DNA of 64,000 nt from Arion vulgaris. Taxonomy: Eukaryota; Mollusca; Gastropoda; Stylommatophora; Arionidae. Both the position numbers and the translations under genes were made by a program. This document shows positions 32,681 to 44,149 of the stretch, piece by piece (within the stretch, counting starts at the first letter, position 1; each line of letters begins with the position of its first letter). Below the pieces are notes generated by a model that was not told the origin of the DNA, did not search any database, and saw only the letters and a program-made list of their open reading frames with translations. Location of the stretch: assembly GCA_020796225.1 (NCBI GenBank), contig CM036755.1:59482152-59546151 (forward strand), written 5' to 3'.

Positions 32681-34866
32681 TAGTCTGTTCATTAATTCGT
32701 GAGCACGTTTGAAATTGATTTTCTCGAAAACTACCTGTTGGATCTCAGTGATTTTTGCATGCAGCCTAAGAATATCCATGACGCTAAAATGAAGCTAACC
32801 AGTAATCCATAGATGCTATGGATTTTGCACATCGGCGAATTCCTTTGATCTTTTATGACAATTGCAAATACGGGGCTCAAATTTTAGATTTTACAGTAAT
32901 CCTTAGAATTTGTCCATGTCAATTCTATTCATAGGTGTATCTCCATATTAACTTGATAGGTCAAGTAATTAAGTGTGTTGCCCTTTATGTGCAATCGTGA
33001 ACTTGGATACAATATGCAACAGTTAGTCCTCCCCTTCGGTCACCATTAGACCCCAGGGTGTCTTAACTTCACCACAAATTGTATGATGGTAGACGCATTT
33101 GGATATGGAAATGTATACGTTGCTATTTCTAAGTCTGTAATCAAAATATGATTTGTATCATCCCGAATCTGACGATTCCATGAGGTTGATAATTGTTACT
33201 GGCTGGACAAATTGTAAACCATCTCGGTGCCAGTACTCGTCTTCCTCTCGGAGCACATGTTCAACACACTTCTTCCAGAACTGCATGTCTATCATTGAGA
33301 GGGACTCACGTGTCAGAACTTCAACATCACACATTTTAAACGTCCTGTTCTGTTCGGCAACTTGCCCTTTACTTTAGCCCAGACAAGCTCTATCGGATTG
33401 AGGTGAGCATGATATGGAGGTAGTCGCAAAGACGTGTGGCCGTATTCCGAAATGATTTTGTCAATATGAAACACCTTTGTCTTATTTGTCATCCTCACCA
33501 GGTGCAACAACTCGGGTTTCAAATATGTATCATCGAAGCTGACATTTTCCTTAGAAAGCCAAGTCCTAATTTGATCTTTTGTATTTGATGCAGTTGGTAC
33601 TTTGTCTTCCGCTGATACTGCGTTGTGATAGGATGCATTATCCATTACCAAGCATGATGGTCTGTTTAGAATTGGAAGTAGATCTTTCTCCATCCAGTGC
33701 CTGAAAATATGTCCATTCATTTCTGTGTGGTAGTCCCTACCGTCGGTACTTTTGATTGGAAAATAAGTCCAGCGTCATGGACAAGACCTTCTTCACTGCT
33801 TCCTGCATGTGTTAGTATAATACGCTGGCCTTTGCTGCTTGGTATTTTTCTTTTCTGTTCACCGTCTACTGATTGCCATTCTTTAGCATTGGTGTGGTGA
33901 GCATTGACCAAGGATTCGTCCAAATATACAATATCATAGCCTTGCCTCCGCCGCTCACGGATCTGCCACAGGTATTTACTACGGGCAGCAATTAAATGTG
34001 GCTTTTCACAAATAATATTCCTGCCGCCTATAGTTTTTCTGAAGGTGAAGCCGGCGGCTCTTACAATTTTCCATAGAGTACTTTTAGAAATGTCTATGCT
34101 GCAATCTGATTGCAGTTTTAATTTCAGTTTCCTGAGAGTAACAAGTTGATTTGTCGCAAACATTTTCAAGAGCTCCCGTCTTATGACATCTATGTCAAAG
34201 TCGTCAATTGTTCTTTTCCTTCCTTGCTTGACATTAGTGCACTTTGTGTCCTGTTTAATTCATCGGAAAAGGATTCTCTATTCAGACCAAGCGCCAGTTG
34301 CGTTCGTTTCTCAGGGTTATGAATATCGCAATATAGATGACCTCTCTTAGATTCCCTACGGAAGTGTTGGTATAGTAAAACTGTAACCTTCTGCATTGTT
34401 ATAAATGTGCACTTCAGACTCATTATGAATGTGATATCAATGTCAGTTTTGATAAGCCAACAAATATGATACAATAGCTTCATACAAATAGCGAGATACA
34501 CCTATGACTATACAACGGTATCCCAATTATAACGTCATATGCTTTCCGCTTTCAAAGTCGACCGGGTTAGGTGCACGGGATTTCGTTAAATTGTTGTATA
34601 CTCACGATATTTCTATGTTACCATAATGTATTTTTAGAAAACGCGTCTGTGTACCGTAGATCTGTTACTATTGTGTACAATCCGGTGAGGTTGATTTTAA
34701 TATAGCCTGAAGAAGAAATATTTCAAACTACATCAAATTTTCTTGGAAAAAATATTTCTCTAGCGTCATGGATATTCTAAGGCTGCTTGCAAAAATCACT
34801 GAGATCCAACAGGTAGTTTTCGAGAAAATCAATTTTAAACGTGCACACGAATTAATGGACAGACTA
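32681..34866 (-). mobile_element. DD82E/Sailor-like transposon, copy 1
   Basis: 2.19-kb DNA transposon of the IS630-Tc1-mariner superfamily, coding on the reverse strand. Terminal inverted repeats of about 106 bp start tagtctgttcattaattcgt at 32681 and mirror to cacgaattaatggacagact at the right end. TA flanks both sides. Copies 2 and 3 are nearly identical in sequence, which indicates recent amplification. Confidence 0.9.
33158..34501 (-). pseudogene. Sailor-like transposase, copy 1 (several shifts)
   Basis: Two overlapping frames, as in the other copies. Frame 1 is broken near 34260, where copy 2 has GGG and this has GG. It resumes through SKSTLWKIVRAAGFTFRKTI to the first catalytic Asp in YLDESLVNAHHT (Trp changed to Leu). 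Frame 2 starts at the ATGA overlap at 33720, carries the second Asp in VMDNASYHN and the Glu in NPIELVWAKVKG, then a one-T deletion near 33370 shifts the C-terminus. Inactive as it stands. Confidence 0.87.
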
Positions 34867-35261
34867 TAGATTGCAGTTTGCAATATAAGCAAGGCAGAAG
34901 TGTTATTATTTTTGTGTAGATCCTGTTACTGGTCACACTTATACACAGATTTGAAATATATCCGTTATATTTTCAACATTACTTTTCAGTTGTCCTCACC
35001 GTTTGGAAGGTTGGTGTTAAGTGTGTTAAATTATTTTCTCGAGACACGGCCCCCAGGTTGAAACTACAACTGCTTGAAAGTAAACATTAAGATGTAAGAA
35101 ACAACTATATAACTTTTGTGTTGTTATTATCTCTATTATCATTGATCAGATCATCATCATGTACCATGTCTGCACGCACAATCAAACGTTGAACTTCACA
35201 AACTTGTAAACTAAGTATTGACAATAAAAAGAATGTTGCCCTGAAGTTACAGTGATCTAGA
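34867..35261. other. No gene recognised
   Basis: Part of 35035-35110 resembles, in reverse complement, 13150-13290, so an old repeat is likely. No coding motif. Confidence 0.4.
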
Positions 35262-35440
35262 TTGTCCATAATTCTCTCTATCCCTCTCTCTTTCTCTCTC
35301 TCTCTCTTTTTCCTCTCTCTTTCTCTCTCTCTCTCTCTTTTCCCTCACTCTCTCTTACTTTTCCTATTTTCTTTTCCCTCTCTCTTCCCCCTCTCTCTCC
35401 CCTCTCTCTCTCTTTTCCCCTCTCTCTCTCATCCACTAGT
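35262..35440. repeat. CT-rich microsatellite
   Basis: (CT)n with ttttcc interruptions; the leucine/serine-rich open frame over it is spurious. Confidence 0.95.
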
Positions 35441-35467
35441 TTGCCTTCTACTAATTTTGTTTAGTAT

Positions 35468-35605
35468 CATCTTGCCATATAAAACTGTTTCTCATGACAT
35501 GTCTGACATATTATGATTATCTCTTTCATATGTTGACATCTTGCCATATAAAACTGTTTCTCATGACATGTCTGACATATTATGATTATCTCTTTCATAT
35601 GTTGA
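35468..35605. repeat. 69-bp tandem duplication
   Basis: Two almost identical units, from 35468 and 35537, each catcttgccatataaaactg then tttctcatgacatgtctgac. Confidence 0.95.
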
Positions 35606-35629
35606 CAGTAATCATTCTCTGTGCTTTGA

Positions 35630-35830
35630 CTACTTTCAGAAGATCGACATTTTTTTAATTTTAGCAATCCATGGCATTCTCAACATTATTCTATAAAAGT
35701 GTATATCTGTGGGTTTAAGAGATTTGTCTATTTGTTTTTGTTTTGTCTATATCTCTCTTCTATAAGTCATTACTGACTCTATGTAGCACTGAAGAATTCT
35801 CTTTCAGTCGTTGTAGAAAACGAGACGTTT
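35630..35830 (-). pseudogene. Degraded RTE-like LINE fragment
   Basis: Reverse strand in broken frames gives RQNKNK, TNLLNPQIYTFIE and AMDC pieces that line up with the YGSESWTINKQSIRSLEATDM WFYRRMLRIPW region of the copy at 30190-30900. DNA such as atccatggcattctcaacat matches atggaattctcagcat there. Heavily decayed. Confidence 0.5.
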
Positions 35831-35919
35831 CTTATAAAACCTTCTATATTCATTTATGTTTATTTGTGACACGTTCTTGATACATATAATATGATAATAT
35901 TATAACACTAATGGTTTTA

Positions 35920-36165
35920 ATTTGATCGATTGATTGTCTAAACTTCTTCCTCTGATCGATTGATTGTCTAAACTTCTTCCTCTGATCGATTGATTGTCTT
36001 AACTTCTTCCTCTGATTGATTGATTGTCTTAACTTCTTCCTCTGATCGATTGATTGTCTTAACTTCTTCCTCTGATTGATTGATTGTCTTAACTTCTTCC
36101 TCTGATTGATTGATTGTCTTAACTTCTTCCTCTGATCGATTGATTGTCTTAACTTCTTCCTATAT
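35920..36165. repeat. 30-bp tandem array
   Basis: Eight units of gatygattgattgtctwaac then ttcttcctct. It gives a KKLRQSIDQR repeat frame on the reverse strand that I do not count as a gene. Confidence 0.95.
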
Positions 36166-36243
36166 ATTTGGATGGTGTCTTCTTTGTTTTTCACGTTCTG
36201 TCAACGTTTTCAGAGATTGTCTTGTATACTTCTAAAGTAACTA

Positions 36244-36962
36244 TAGTGCGTTTCAAATTGATTTTCCGCGGGGAAATTTAATATCTCTGCAACCGCTTGA
36301 CCGTAATTGTTGTAACTTTGCATATGATCTAATGATCGTAATGTCCAGAGGTTGATATTTTTTTACTCAATAACAAACGTATGGTTTAAAATTGTCTTTA
36401 TGTAGAGTATATAAAAGTGACCATCACCTTAGCCAACCATATAATGATAAGTATTACACCTTCATATTTGTGAGATGTTGCAAGTTCCACGACTTGCACG
36501 TTTTTCACGTGGTTTTCCCGATTTTAATCGCTTTATCGCACTTTAAAAAATGTATAATGATCCTTCCGGTGTGTTTAGTTACAATTTACCGTTTGTGTTT
36601 TCAGAGCATAGGTGTATTACAAAATGTTAGGCTCATCAAAGTGAGTAAACACTTTATATGATTTATATAATATGAGTTATCTCACACTCCAAAATTCGAA
36701 TTGTACATACGCCTATGCCGAAAATATGGGATTTTTAAAATTTACGGAAAATTATTTTCTTCCAGCACCAGATAATTACTTGGTTTGAAAAGATCAAAGG
36801 AATTCGCCGTTGCAAGAAAAGTACACTACCTGCAACATTGAATTTTAGAAAATCGTTGGGACATCGGAAATACAACACCACATGCAAAAATCACGTTCAT
36901 CCATGCAATGAATAAGGAGATATTTGAGGTCAATCGTTGACCGAACGTTTAGAAACGCACTA
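36244..36962. mobile_element. Non-autonomous relative of the Sailor-like element
   Basis: 719 bp between TA dinucleotides, with inverted ends tagtgcgtttc (left) and gaaacgcacta (right). It shares aaaagatcaaaggaattcgc (36791) and atgcaaaaatcac (36882) with the Sailor-like copies, and its subterminal aaattgattttc matches theirs. No transposase. Probably a MITE-like derivative or a diverged deleted copy. Confidence 0.7.
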
Positions 36963-37158
36963 TAGTAGTTAATTGTAGTCTATGTAGATCTCCACATAGC
37001 GTGTCACAGACTGACATGGGTGTAAGATATGTGTGTCTCCTTTCACTGTATGTCTAACACACTAGCAAGAAATGTGTCTCTGTCGTTTTGCTGGAGTCAC
37101 ACATGCATATGTTATTAGCATCTATCTTATACTTGTTAAACAGAATGTACATCAGTTA

Positions 37159-39332
37159 TAGTCTGTCCATTAATTCGTGAGCACGTTTGAAATTGATTTT
37201 CTCGAAAACTACCTGTTGGATCTCAGTGATTTTTGCATGCAGCCTTAGAATATCCATGACGCTAAAATAAAGCTAACCAATAGTCCATAGATGCTACGGA
37301 TTTTGCACATCGGCGAATTCCTTTGATCTTTTATGACAATTGCAAATACGGGGCTCAAATTTTAGATTTTACAGTATCTCTAGAATTTGTCCATGTCAAT
37401 TCTATTCATAGGTGTATCTCCATATTAACTTGATAGGTCAAGTAATTAAGTGTGTTGCCCTTTATGTGCAATCGTGAACTTGGATACAATATGCAACAGT
37501 TAGTCCTCCCCTTCGGTCACCATTAGACCCCAGGGTGTCTTAACTTCACCACAAATTGTATGATGGTAGACGCATTTGGATATGGAAATGTATACGTTGC
37601 TATTTCTCAGTCTGTAATCAAAATATGATTTGTATCATCCCGAATCTGACGATTCCATGAGGTTGATAATTGTTACTGGCTGGACAAATTGTAATCCATC
37701 TCGGTGCCAGTACTCGTCTTCCTCTCGGAGCACATGTTCAACACACTTCTTCCAGAACTGCATGTGTATCATTGAGAGGGACTCACGTGTCAGAACTTCA
37801 ACATCACACATATTAAACGTCCTGTTCTGTTCGGCAACTTGCCCTTTTACTTTAGCCCAGACAAGCTCTATCGGATTGAACATGATATGGAGGTAGTCGC
37901 AAAGACGTGTGGCCGTATTCCGAAATGATTTTGTCAATATGAAACACCTTTGTCTTATTTGTCATCCTCACTAGGTGCAACAACTCGGGTTTCAAATATG
38001 TATCATCGAAGCTGACATTTTCCTTAGCAAGCCAAGTCCTAATTTGATCTTTTGTATTTGATGCAGTTGGTACTTTGTCTTCCGCTGATACTGCGTTGTG
38101 ATAGGATGCATTATCCATTACCAAGCATGATGGTCTGTTTAGAATTGGAAGTAGATATTTCTCCATCCAGTGCCTGAAAATATGTCCATTCATTTCTGTG
38201 TGGTAGTCCCTACCGTCGGTACTTTTGATTGGAAAATAAGTCCAGCGTCATGGACAAGACCTTCTTCACTGCTTCCTGCATGTGTTAGTATAATACGCTG
38301 GCCTTTGCTGCTTGGTATTTTTCTTTTCTGTTCACCGTCTACTGATTGCCATTCTTTAGCATTGGTGTGGTGAGCATTGACCCAGGATTCGTCCAAATAT
38401 ACAATATCATAGCCTTGCCTCCGCCGCTCACGGATCTGCCTCAGGTATTTACTTCGGGCAGCAATTAAATGTGGCTTTTCACAAATAATATTCCTGCCGC
38501 CTATAGTTTTTCTGAAGGTGAAGCCGGCGGCTCTTACAATTTTCCATAGAGTACTTTTAGAAATGTCTATGCTGCAATCTGATTGCAGTTTTAAATTCAG
38601 TTTCCTGAGAGTAACAAGTTGATTTGTCGCAAACATTTTCAAGAGCTCCCGTCTTATGACATCTATGTCAAAGTCGTCAATTGTTCTTTTCCTTCCTTGT
38701 TTGACATTAGTGCACTTTGTGTCCTGTTTAATCCATCGGGAAAAGGATTCTCTATTCAGACCAAGCGCCAGTTGCGTTCGTTTCTCAGGGTTATGAATAT
38801 CGCAATATAGATGACCTCTCTTAGATTCCCTACGGAAGTGTTGGTATAGTAAAACTGTAACCTTTTGCATTGTTATACATGTGCACTTCAGACTCATTAT
38901 GAATGTGATATCAATGTCAGTTTTGATAAGCCAACAAATATGATACAATAGCTTCATACAAATAGCGAGATACACCTATGACTATACAACGGTATCCCAA
39001 TTATAACGTCATATGCTTTCCGCTTTCAAAGTCGACTGGGTTAGGTGCACGGGAATTCGTGAAACTCACGATATTTCAATGTTACCATAATGTATTTTAG
39101 AACAACGCGTCTGTGTACCGTAAATCTGTTACTATTGTGTACAATCCGGTGAGGTTGATTTTAATATAACCTGAAGAAGAAATATTTCAAACTACATCAA
39201 ATTTTCTTGGACAAAAATATTTCTCTAGCGTCATGGATATTCTAAGGCTGCTTGCAAAAAATCACTGAGATCCAACAGGTAGTTTTCGAGAAAATCAATT
39301 TCAAACGTGCTCACGAATTAATGGACAGACTA
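37159..39332 (-). mobile_element. DD82E/Sailor-like transposon, copy 2
   Basis: 2.17 kb with TIRs of about 106 bp (tagtctgtccattaattcgt and its mirror), flanked by TA at 37157-37158 and 39333-39334. Nearly identical to copies 1 and 3. Confidence 0.92.
37635..38975 (-). pseudogene. Sailor-like transposase, copy 2 (first frame intact)
   Basis: Frame 1 (38975-38190) is open for 261 codons: a helix-turn-helix-like N-terminus (EKRTQLALGLNRESFSRWIK), a second DNA-binding part (DISKSTLWKIVRAAGFTF) and the first catalytic Asp in YLDESWVNAHHT. It ends in TGA overlapping the ATG of frame 2 (ATGA, 38193-38190). Frame 2 (from 38193) has the second Asp in VMDNASYHN, but a 5-bp deletion near 37880 destroys the frame just before the NPIELVW segment with the catalytic Glu. 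The rest (37937-37635) is readable in another frame. IS630-Tc1-mariner superfamily. Confidence 0.88.
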
Positions 39333-39334
39333 TA

Positions 39335-40061
39335 ATTGTGATCCCTGTTCTTTGGTCGGAAAGGCCAACCTGTTCTTCTCTAATAAGTTGGAAATAGGCA
39401 TGGATTTTTATTTGAAATGTAGATTGTTGTAGACATAAAAATTACAACAATGTGATAATATTTCCGGTAAAGTTTACTAACACGGGATTAGAGTAAAGCA
39501 TTAAATGTATTACTCAATAAGTACACATTGCTTGAAAATTACTCACAAAATCATACACAAGTTGCAGACCTTTAAAAATAATTGTTTAATAAGAATTCTG
39601 CAAATGTTTTGACAAAATACGATAAAAAATGAAGTGCATCTGAAACGAACAAACTGTGCGTCATTGGAGACAATCATTACCTGTCGTAGGCCTTTGTAGG
39701 TTGAGCATGTATATCGTATTTCAGTAGAGCATTGGCTAGAAAATATTTCTGATTTAAATCGGATGGACACTGAAATTCTTGTCACCAAAAGGAAACACAC
39801 TGAAGAATTGTGGACAGAGAGCTGAAAGATTATAGCTTGACAAAGGATATACTTAGTAAAAAGGCGGTAGAACGCAACAATGGAAATCTCTTATGAAACG
39901 TTTATCTGTAAACTGGACACGAATATGAAATATATAGAATATGTAAAAACGTTTGGGAAACAGCAAAATGGTCAAAGAAATAGAAAATGTAAATATATAT
40001 TCCGATACCAAATAAAAGGAACATACCAATAAATGTACATACTATAGAACATTTTCATTGA
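39335..40061. other. No gene recognised
   Basis: A/T-rich sequence; the 85-codon reverse frame at 39543-39800 shows no motif. Confidence 0.4.
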
Positions 40062-41225
40062 TTAGCGAACTCCGAGAGTGACTAATAATGCTCGCCTCTC
40101 CCGGTCGAAGGGAAAAGCTTGAAAGACACATGTGGAACCTCACGGGGCGAAACTCGGAGCCCACGCATTCTCTCACTTGTTGCATGTTTCTTTGAGCCGA
40201 TGAGAATGCCGGGCGACGAGTTGGACCTCGCGTCGGTCCACATGGGTCAAAAGTTCGAATCAAAACCATTGAAGGGAGGTTGACCCGCGTGTGGCGAAAT
40301 TCAGAGCCCACGCATTCTCTCTCTTATTGCGTTTTTCTTGAGCCGATGAGAATGCCGGGTGATGAGTTGAGTTGCACGTGGGCAACATGGGGTAAACTCG
40401 GTTTTGCCCACTCGAAGTCGGACAGCCCAGTAGGAATTGACGGAAATTGTGAGGTAGGCACCAGTGCAGTGCGAGCGCGCATACGGACGTGCAAGAGTGA
40501 CGCCACATGTGGCGAAAAATGTGAGCACGGAAAAAGACGATGATGACAGGGCATCAGGGCAGGGCTACCACACACGCTGGCAAAGTCATAGTGGGCCTCA
40601 TCGAGGGGCAGGCCGGCACGGCAAGAGGGTGTGCGTCCCAGCCACACGAGTAGAACAACTGGAAAACCCAGCAGAGGGAAAACCAAAACAAGCGCGGCAG
40701 CGGCAAGCGCGGCAGAAGTTAGCGCGGGAGCAGAAAGCGCTGCAATGGTAGGCAGGGTGTGCGTCCCACCCAAATGTACAGAACAACTGGAAAGCCCAAC
40801 TGAGGCAAAGCCAGTGCACGTTTCCGCTCGCAGGGAACTACTGCTGCCTTGTAGTTGATTGGGGACAATCAAAGGCTAGCGGAGCAAACCTGAACGGGCG
40901 ACAAACCAAGGTGTTCATTAAAACGACCGGATTTGTTGGGTAGATGGTGCTCAAAAGCCCGGGAGGGCAGGCCGTCTAAGGGTCGCTGCCCTGAAAGAAA
41001 ACAGCAACCTACTGCCTTGTGGGTTTGGGCTGGGGAAAGTCAAAGGCTAGCGGAAGAAGCTAATCCGCACACAATAGCTGGCTGAAATCGAACACCCCAC
41101 AGAAGGATAAGCAACTGTGCTCCAATAGGTGCTGAAGGTTGGTGCACGTACATTACGTTCTGATGTTTGGCTGTTTATATATCACAAAGAGAATGATAAA
41201 ACAAGCCTAGAACGATCGAAGAAGA
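40062..41225 (+). mobile_element. Family A dispersed repeat, copy A3
   Basis: GC-richer than its surroundings. Matches copy A4 (45590-45980): actgccttgtag, ggggacaatcaaaggctagc, gtcgtctaagggtcgct-like and ggctggggaaagtcaaagg. The end is gatgtttggctgtttatata, cctagaacgatcgaagaag, (GAA)n at 41210-41225. It also contains two tandem blocks with gcccacgcattctct (about 40150 and 40305). Several overlapping open frames (40280-40872) are by-products of GC content. Confidence 0.75.
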
Positions 41226-41231
41226 AGAAGA

Positions 41232-41935
41232 AATGCATTTCTTTTTGCAGACTATAAGACAATCATATCAACAACAGAAGAACAGCTACAACAACATATT
41301 AACAAACTCCAGTTAGCATGTAACGAATACAACATGAGAATAAACATCGACAAAACAGAAGTAATGACATTCGCCAGGGAGGAAAGCACTACCAATATCT
41401 CCATCGACAATCGCCCACTAAATCAAGTAAAAGACTTCACATACCTGGGGAGCATTTTGTCAGCAAACGGAAGAATAACTAATGAAATTCAACACAGATG
41501 CAAAAAGCAAATCAAATGATACTGCAAATGGCGCCAATTTTAAGATGCAAACACGTCACCATGAACACAAAAAGAGCAATGTTCAACACAATCTTTCTCC
41601 CACATTATGTTACCAGTGCCAGACCTGGACGCTGACAACAAACGATAGAAGAAAACTAGTCACGACAGAGATGAAGTGTCTACGCAGAATGCTGGGTGTA
41701 ACAAGAAGAGACCGGTTGAGAAATGAGGACATCAGGAAAAAGGGGGTACAACATCAGTACTAGACTTCATCAAGAAACAACAAATTAAATGGTTCGACCA
41801 CGTAAGCAGATTAACATCAGAAAGTGCACCTCAAAGAGCAATGCTGCTCCGATACAATGGGTACAAAGCAAAAGGCCGGCCACGCAAAAGATTGACCTCA
41901 GAGAAAACAGAGGCGACGAAAGAGACTATTTAAAA
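41232..41935 (+). pseudogene. RTE-like LINE fragment abutting family A tail
   Basis: Plus strand. KTIISTTEEQLQQHINKLQL, ACNEYNMRINIDKTEVMTFA, KDFTYLGSILSANGRITNEI, then after shifts near 41515 AMFNTIFLPTLCYQCQTWTL, TTNDRRKLVTTEMKCLRRML GVTRRDRLRNEDI, and IKWFDHVSRL...KAKGRPRKR. This is the post-catalytic half of an RTE-type reverse transcriptase. Its 5' side starts directly at the family A (GAA)n tail, just after where the FADD motif would stand, so family A probably inserted here or the two share a breakpoint. Confidence 0.8.
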
Positions 41936-41984
41936 AGCGCATACTAGGGCCCGTTTTAGAAATCTCTTCTTGACCTGAAGCTGT

Positions 41985-42540
41985 GAGGCAAACAGGATTC
42001 GAGAAAGAAAGAAAGTCAAGAAAGAAAGAAAGTCGAGAAAGAAAGAAAGTCGAGAAAGAAAGAAAGTCGAGAAAGAAAGAAAGGAAAGTCGAGAAAGAAA
42101 GAAAGTCGAGAAAGAAAGAAAGGAAAGTCGAGAAAGAAAGAAAGTCAAGAAAGAAAGAAAGTCGAGAAAGAAAGAAAGTCGAGAAAGAAAGAAAGTCGAG
42201 AAAGAAAGAAAGTCAAGAAAGAAAGAAAGTCGAGAAAGAAAGAAAGTCGAGAAAGAAAGAAAGTCGAGAAAGAAAGAAAGTCGAGAAAGAAATAAAGTCG
42301 AGAAAGAAAGAAAGTCGAGAAAGAAAGAAAGTCGAGAAAGAAAGAAAGTCGAGAAAGAAAGAAAGGAAAGTCGAGAAAGAAAGAAAGTCGAGAAAGAAAG
42401 AAAGGAAAGTCGAGAAAGAAAGAAAGTCGAGAAAGAAAGAAAGGAAAGTCAAGAAGAAGAAAGTCGAGAAAGAAAGAAAGTCGAGAAAGAAAGAAAGTCG
42501 AGAAAGAAAGAAAGTCGAGAAAGAAAGAAAGAAGAGAAAG
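41985..42540. repeat. 17-bp purine-rich tandem array
   Basis: Over 30 units of gtcgagaaagaaagaaa with 4-bp (gaaa/ggaa) length variants. The long KKESRERKK frame (41983-42606) is low-complexity and not supported as a gene. Confidence 0.95.
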
Positions 42541-42544
42541 TCAT

Positions 42545-43075
42545 CAGTGTGTTGCCGGGGCCCACAAACGAAGTACAAAATTGTTGACCTACAAGGCATG
42601 TCGTAAGAGATGATTCAGGTAGGGACCTAGGTAAGGGCCAAGTACTGCGGCCCTTCTACCCCAGACGTAACCGGGTAAAATTTCTAGTCTGTATAGACAA
42701 ATGCATACCTTGCATACTCTAATTCAAACTTATCTACAATGCACACATTGAATACTCTAATTCAAACTTATCTACAATGCACACATTGAATACTCTAATT
42801 CAAACTTATCTACAATGCACACATTAAATACTCTAATTCAAACTTATCTACAATGCACACATTGAATACTCTAATTCAAACTTATCTGTGGACTGGTTAA
42901 CAAGTAATCCAATACTAAACTTTGGCTGAAATCGGATGCAGGTGTCCTAAACGTGTAGAAGTCTATGCGTTTTGGGGCCTACTAATGTGCAACGTATACA
43001 CGTTATTGGCAAAGATCAAACATATCACAAAGAGTGATTAAAATTGGTGGTAAAGAACGAATGCAAAGAAGAAGA
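42545..43075 (+). mobile_element. SINE-like family C copy expanded by a satellite
   Basis: Head tgttgccggggcccacaaac, acctacaaggcatgtcgtaa, then the 38-bp array (42711-42890). The element then resumes with tttggctgaaatcggatgca, tcctaaacgtgtagaagtct and gtgcaacgtatacacgttat, ending aatgcaaagaagaagaaa. Same order as 13475-13740 on the reverse strand. Confidence 0.75.
42711..42890. repeat. 38-bp satellite (inverse of 1-156)
   Basis: Nearly five units of atactctaattcaaacttat then ctacaatgcacacattga. Reverse complement of the array at the window start. Confidence 0.95.
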
Positions 43076-43594
43076 AAAATACTAAACATGCCAAGGACAT
43101 CGAAGAATGTAAGTCGGTTGACCTCCGACCCTACCCCTAAGTAACAGGGAACTGTGTTACAATGGTTGTGGAGGCGCGGGCGACATGTGATGGCTGATGG
43201 TTGTGGAGGAGCGGACGCCATCTGATGACTGTACAACTACTAACACTAACAAGAGTGATGTTAATATAGTTGAGATGCAGATGCTTTCTTCAGTGAAAAA
43301 AAAAAAAATAAACAACGGGATGGGTTAAGGGGCAGTAGAGTGGTTACAAGAGAAACCAAGATTGCAAAAGTAGGAAAATCGTGTTCATATGTAAAGATAC
43401 AAAAATAACAGACATATCGTATTTCATGGAGAAATCTGTTTAACGTTGAAGCCGACAGAGCAAACTAGGTTGCCAAAATGTATGTCACTAGCGCCCGCTT
43501 TGGGTAGCGCATCTGTAATTCAAACTTATCTACAGTGCTCACATATTCTTAACAAATCATAACACTTGTCAGGTCAGGTCAGGTCATTCAGTTA
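43076..43594. repeat. Dispersed repeat family D, copy 1; no gene
   Basis: gatggctgatggttgtggag, tgttaatatagttgagatgc and gccgacagagcaaactaggt parallel pieces at 60905-61010 and 62255-62275, in the same order. A lone satellite-like piece (attcaaacttatctacagtg) lies at 43517. A (aggtc)n run is at 43568-43585. Confidence 0.6.
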
Positions 43595-44149
43595 TAATCC
43601 GTTCAACAACTCATGCCCACAGTCCAATGCGAATTGTAGTAAAACCATCAATTCCACAGTAGCGAAAACGTTGCACCCAATCTTAGAATTATACCGACGC
43701 AAATGACTAATGGAAGAAATTGCAATAGGAAACCTGGATTTTGTAATATAACGGTTTCCTTTGATGCTGGCGGCATATTTGGCTAGTCTGATACAGAATT
43801 TTAGTTTTTACAGTAAATTGTACCAGTTTCCCAGCTCATACATGGGGACCAATGTTGATACTTGCAATAGAGTCATGAAAAAAACAGGAAATATAGACAT
43901 AGTTGTATTATTGGTTTTTAAAAAATAATTTACATTACAGTTAAATTTTGCTGCCATGTCGTAATGCCATCCTCCTTTCACGTCCAGGCTTGGGATTGGC
44001 AATGGTGGAGCTACTTGGAGAAGTTCTTTTCAAATCGCTACTTCTTCGGTACATTATGCGTGTGTTAACATATGTTGTAGGGGGGTATCACTACAATAAA
44101 ATAGCTCTTACTATGGTTCTTGTATACTGTGGTAAATATGTACACTAAA

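Noticed and set aside
35850..36194. 114-codon reverse frame with KKLRQSIDQR repeats
   Set aside because: Translation of the 30-bp tandem array.
40280..40872. Several overlapping frames of 73-182 codons on both strands
   Set aside because: A by-product of the higher GC content of family A copy A3; not preserved in A4.
41983..42606. 207-codon lysine/arginine-rich open frame
   Set aside because: It is a translation of a 17-bp purine microsatellite; low complexity, no start context or homology.
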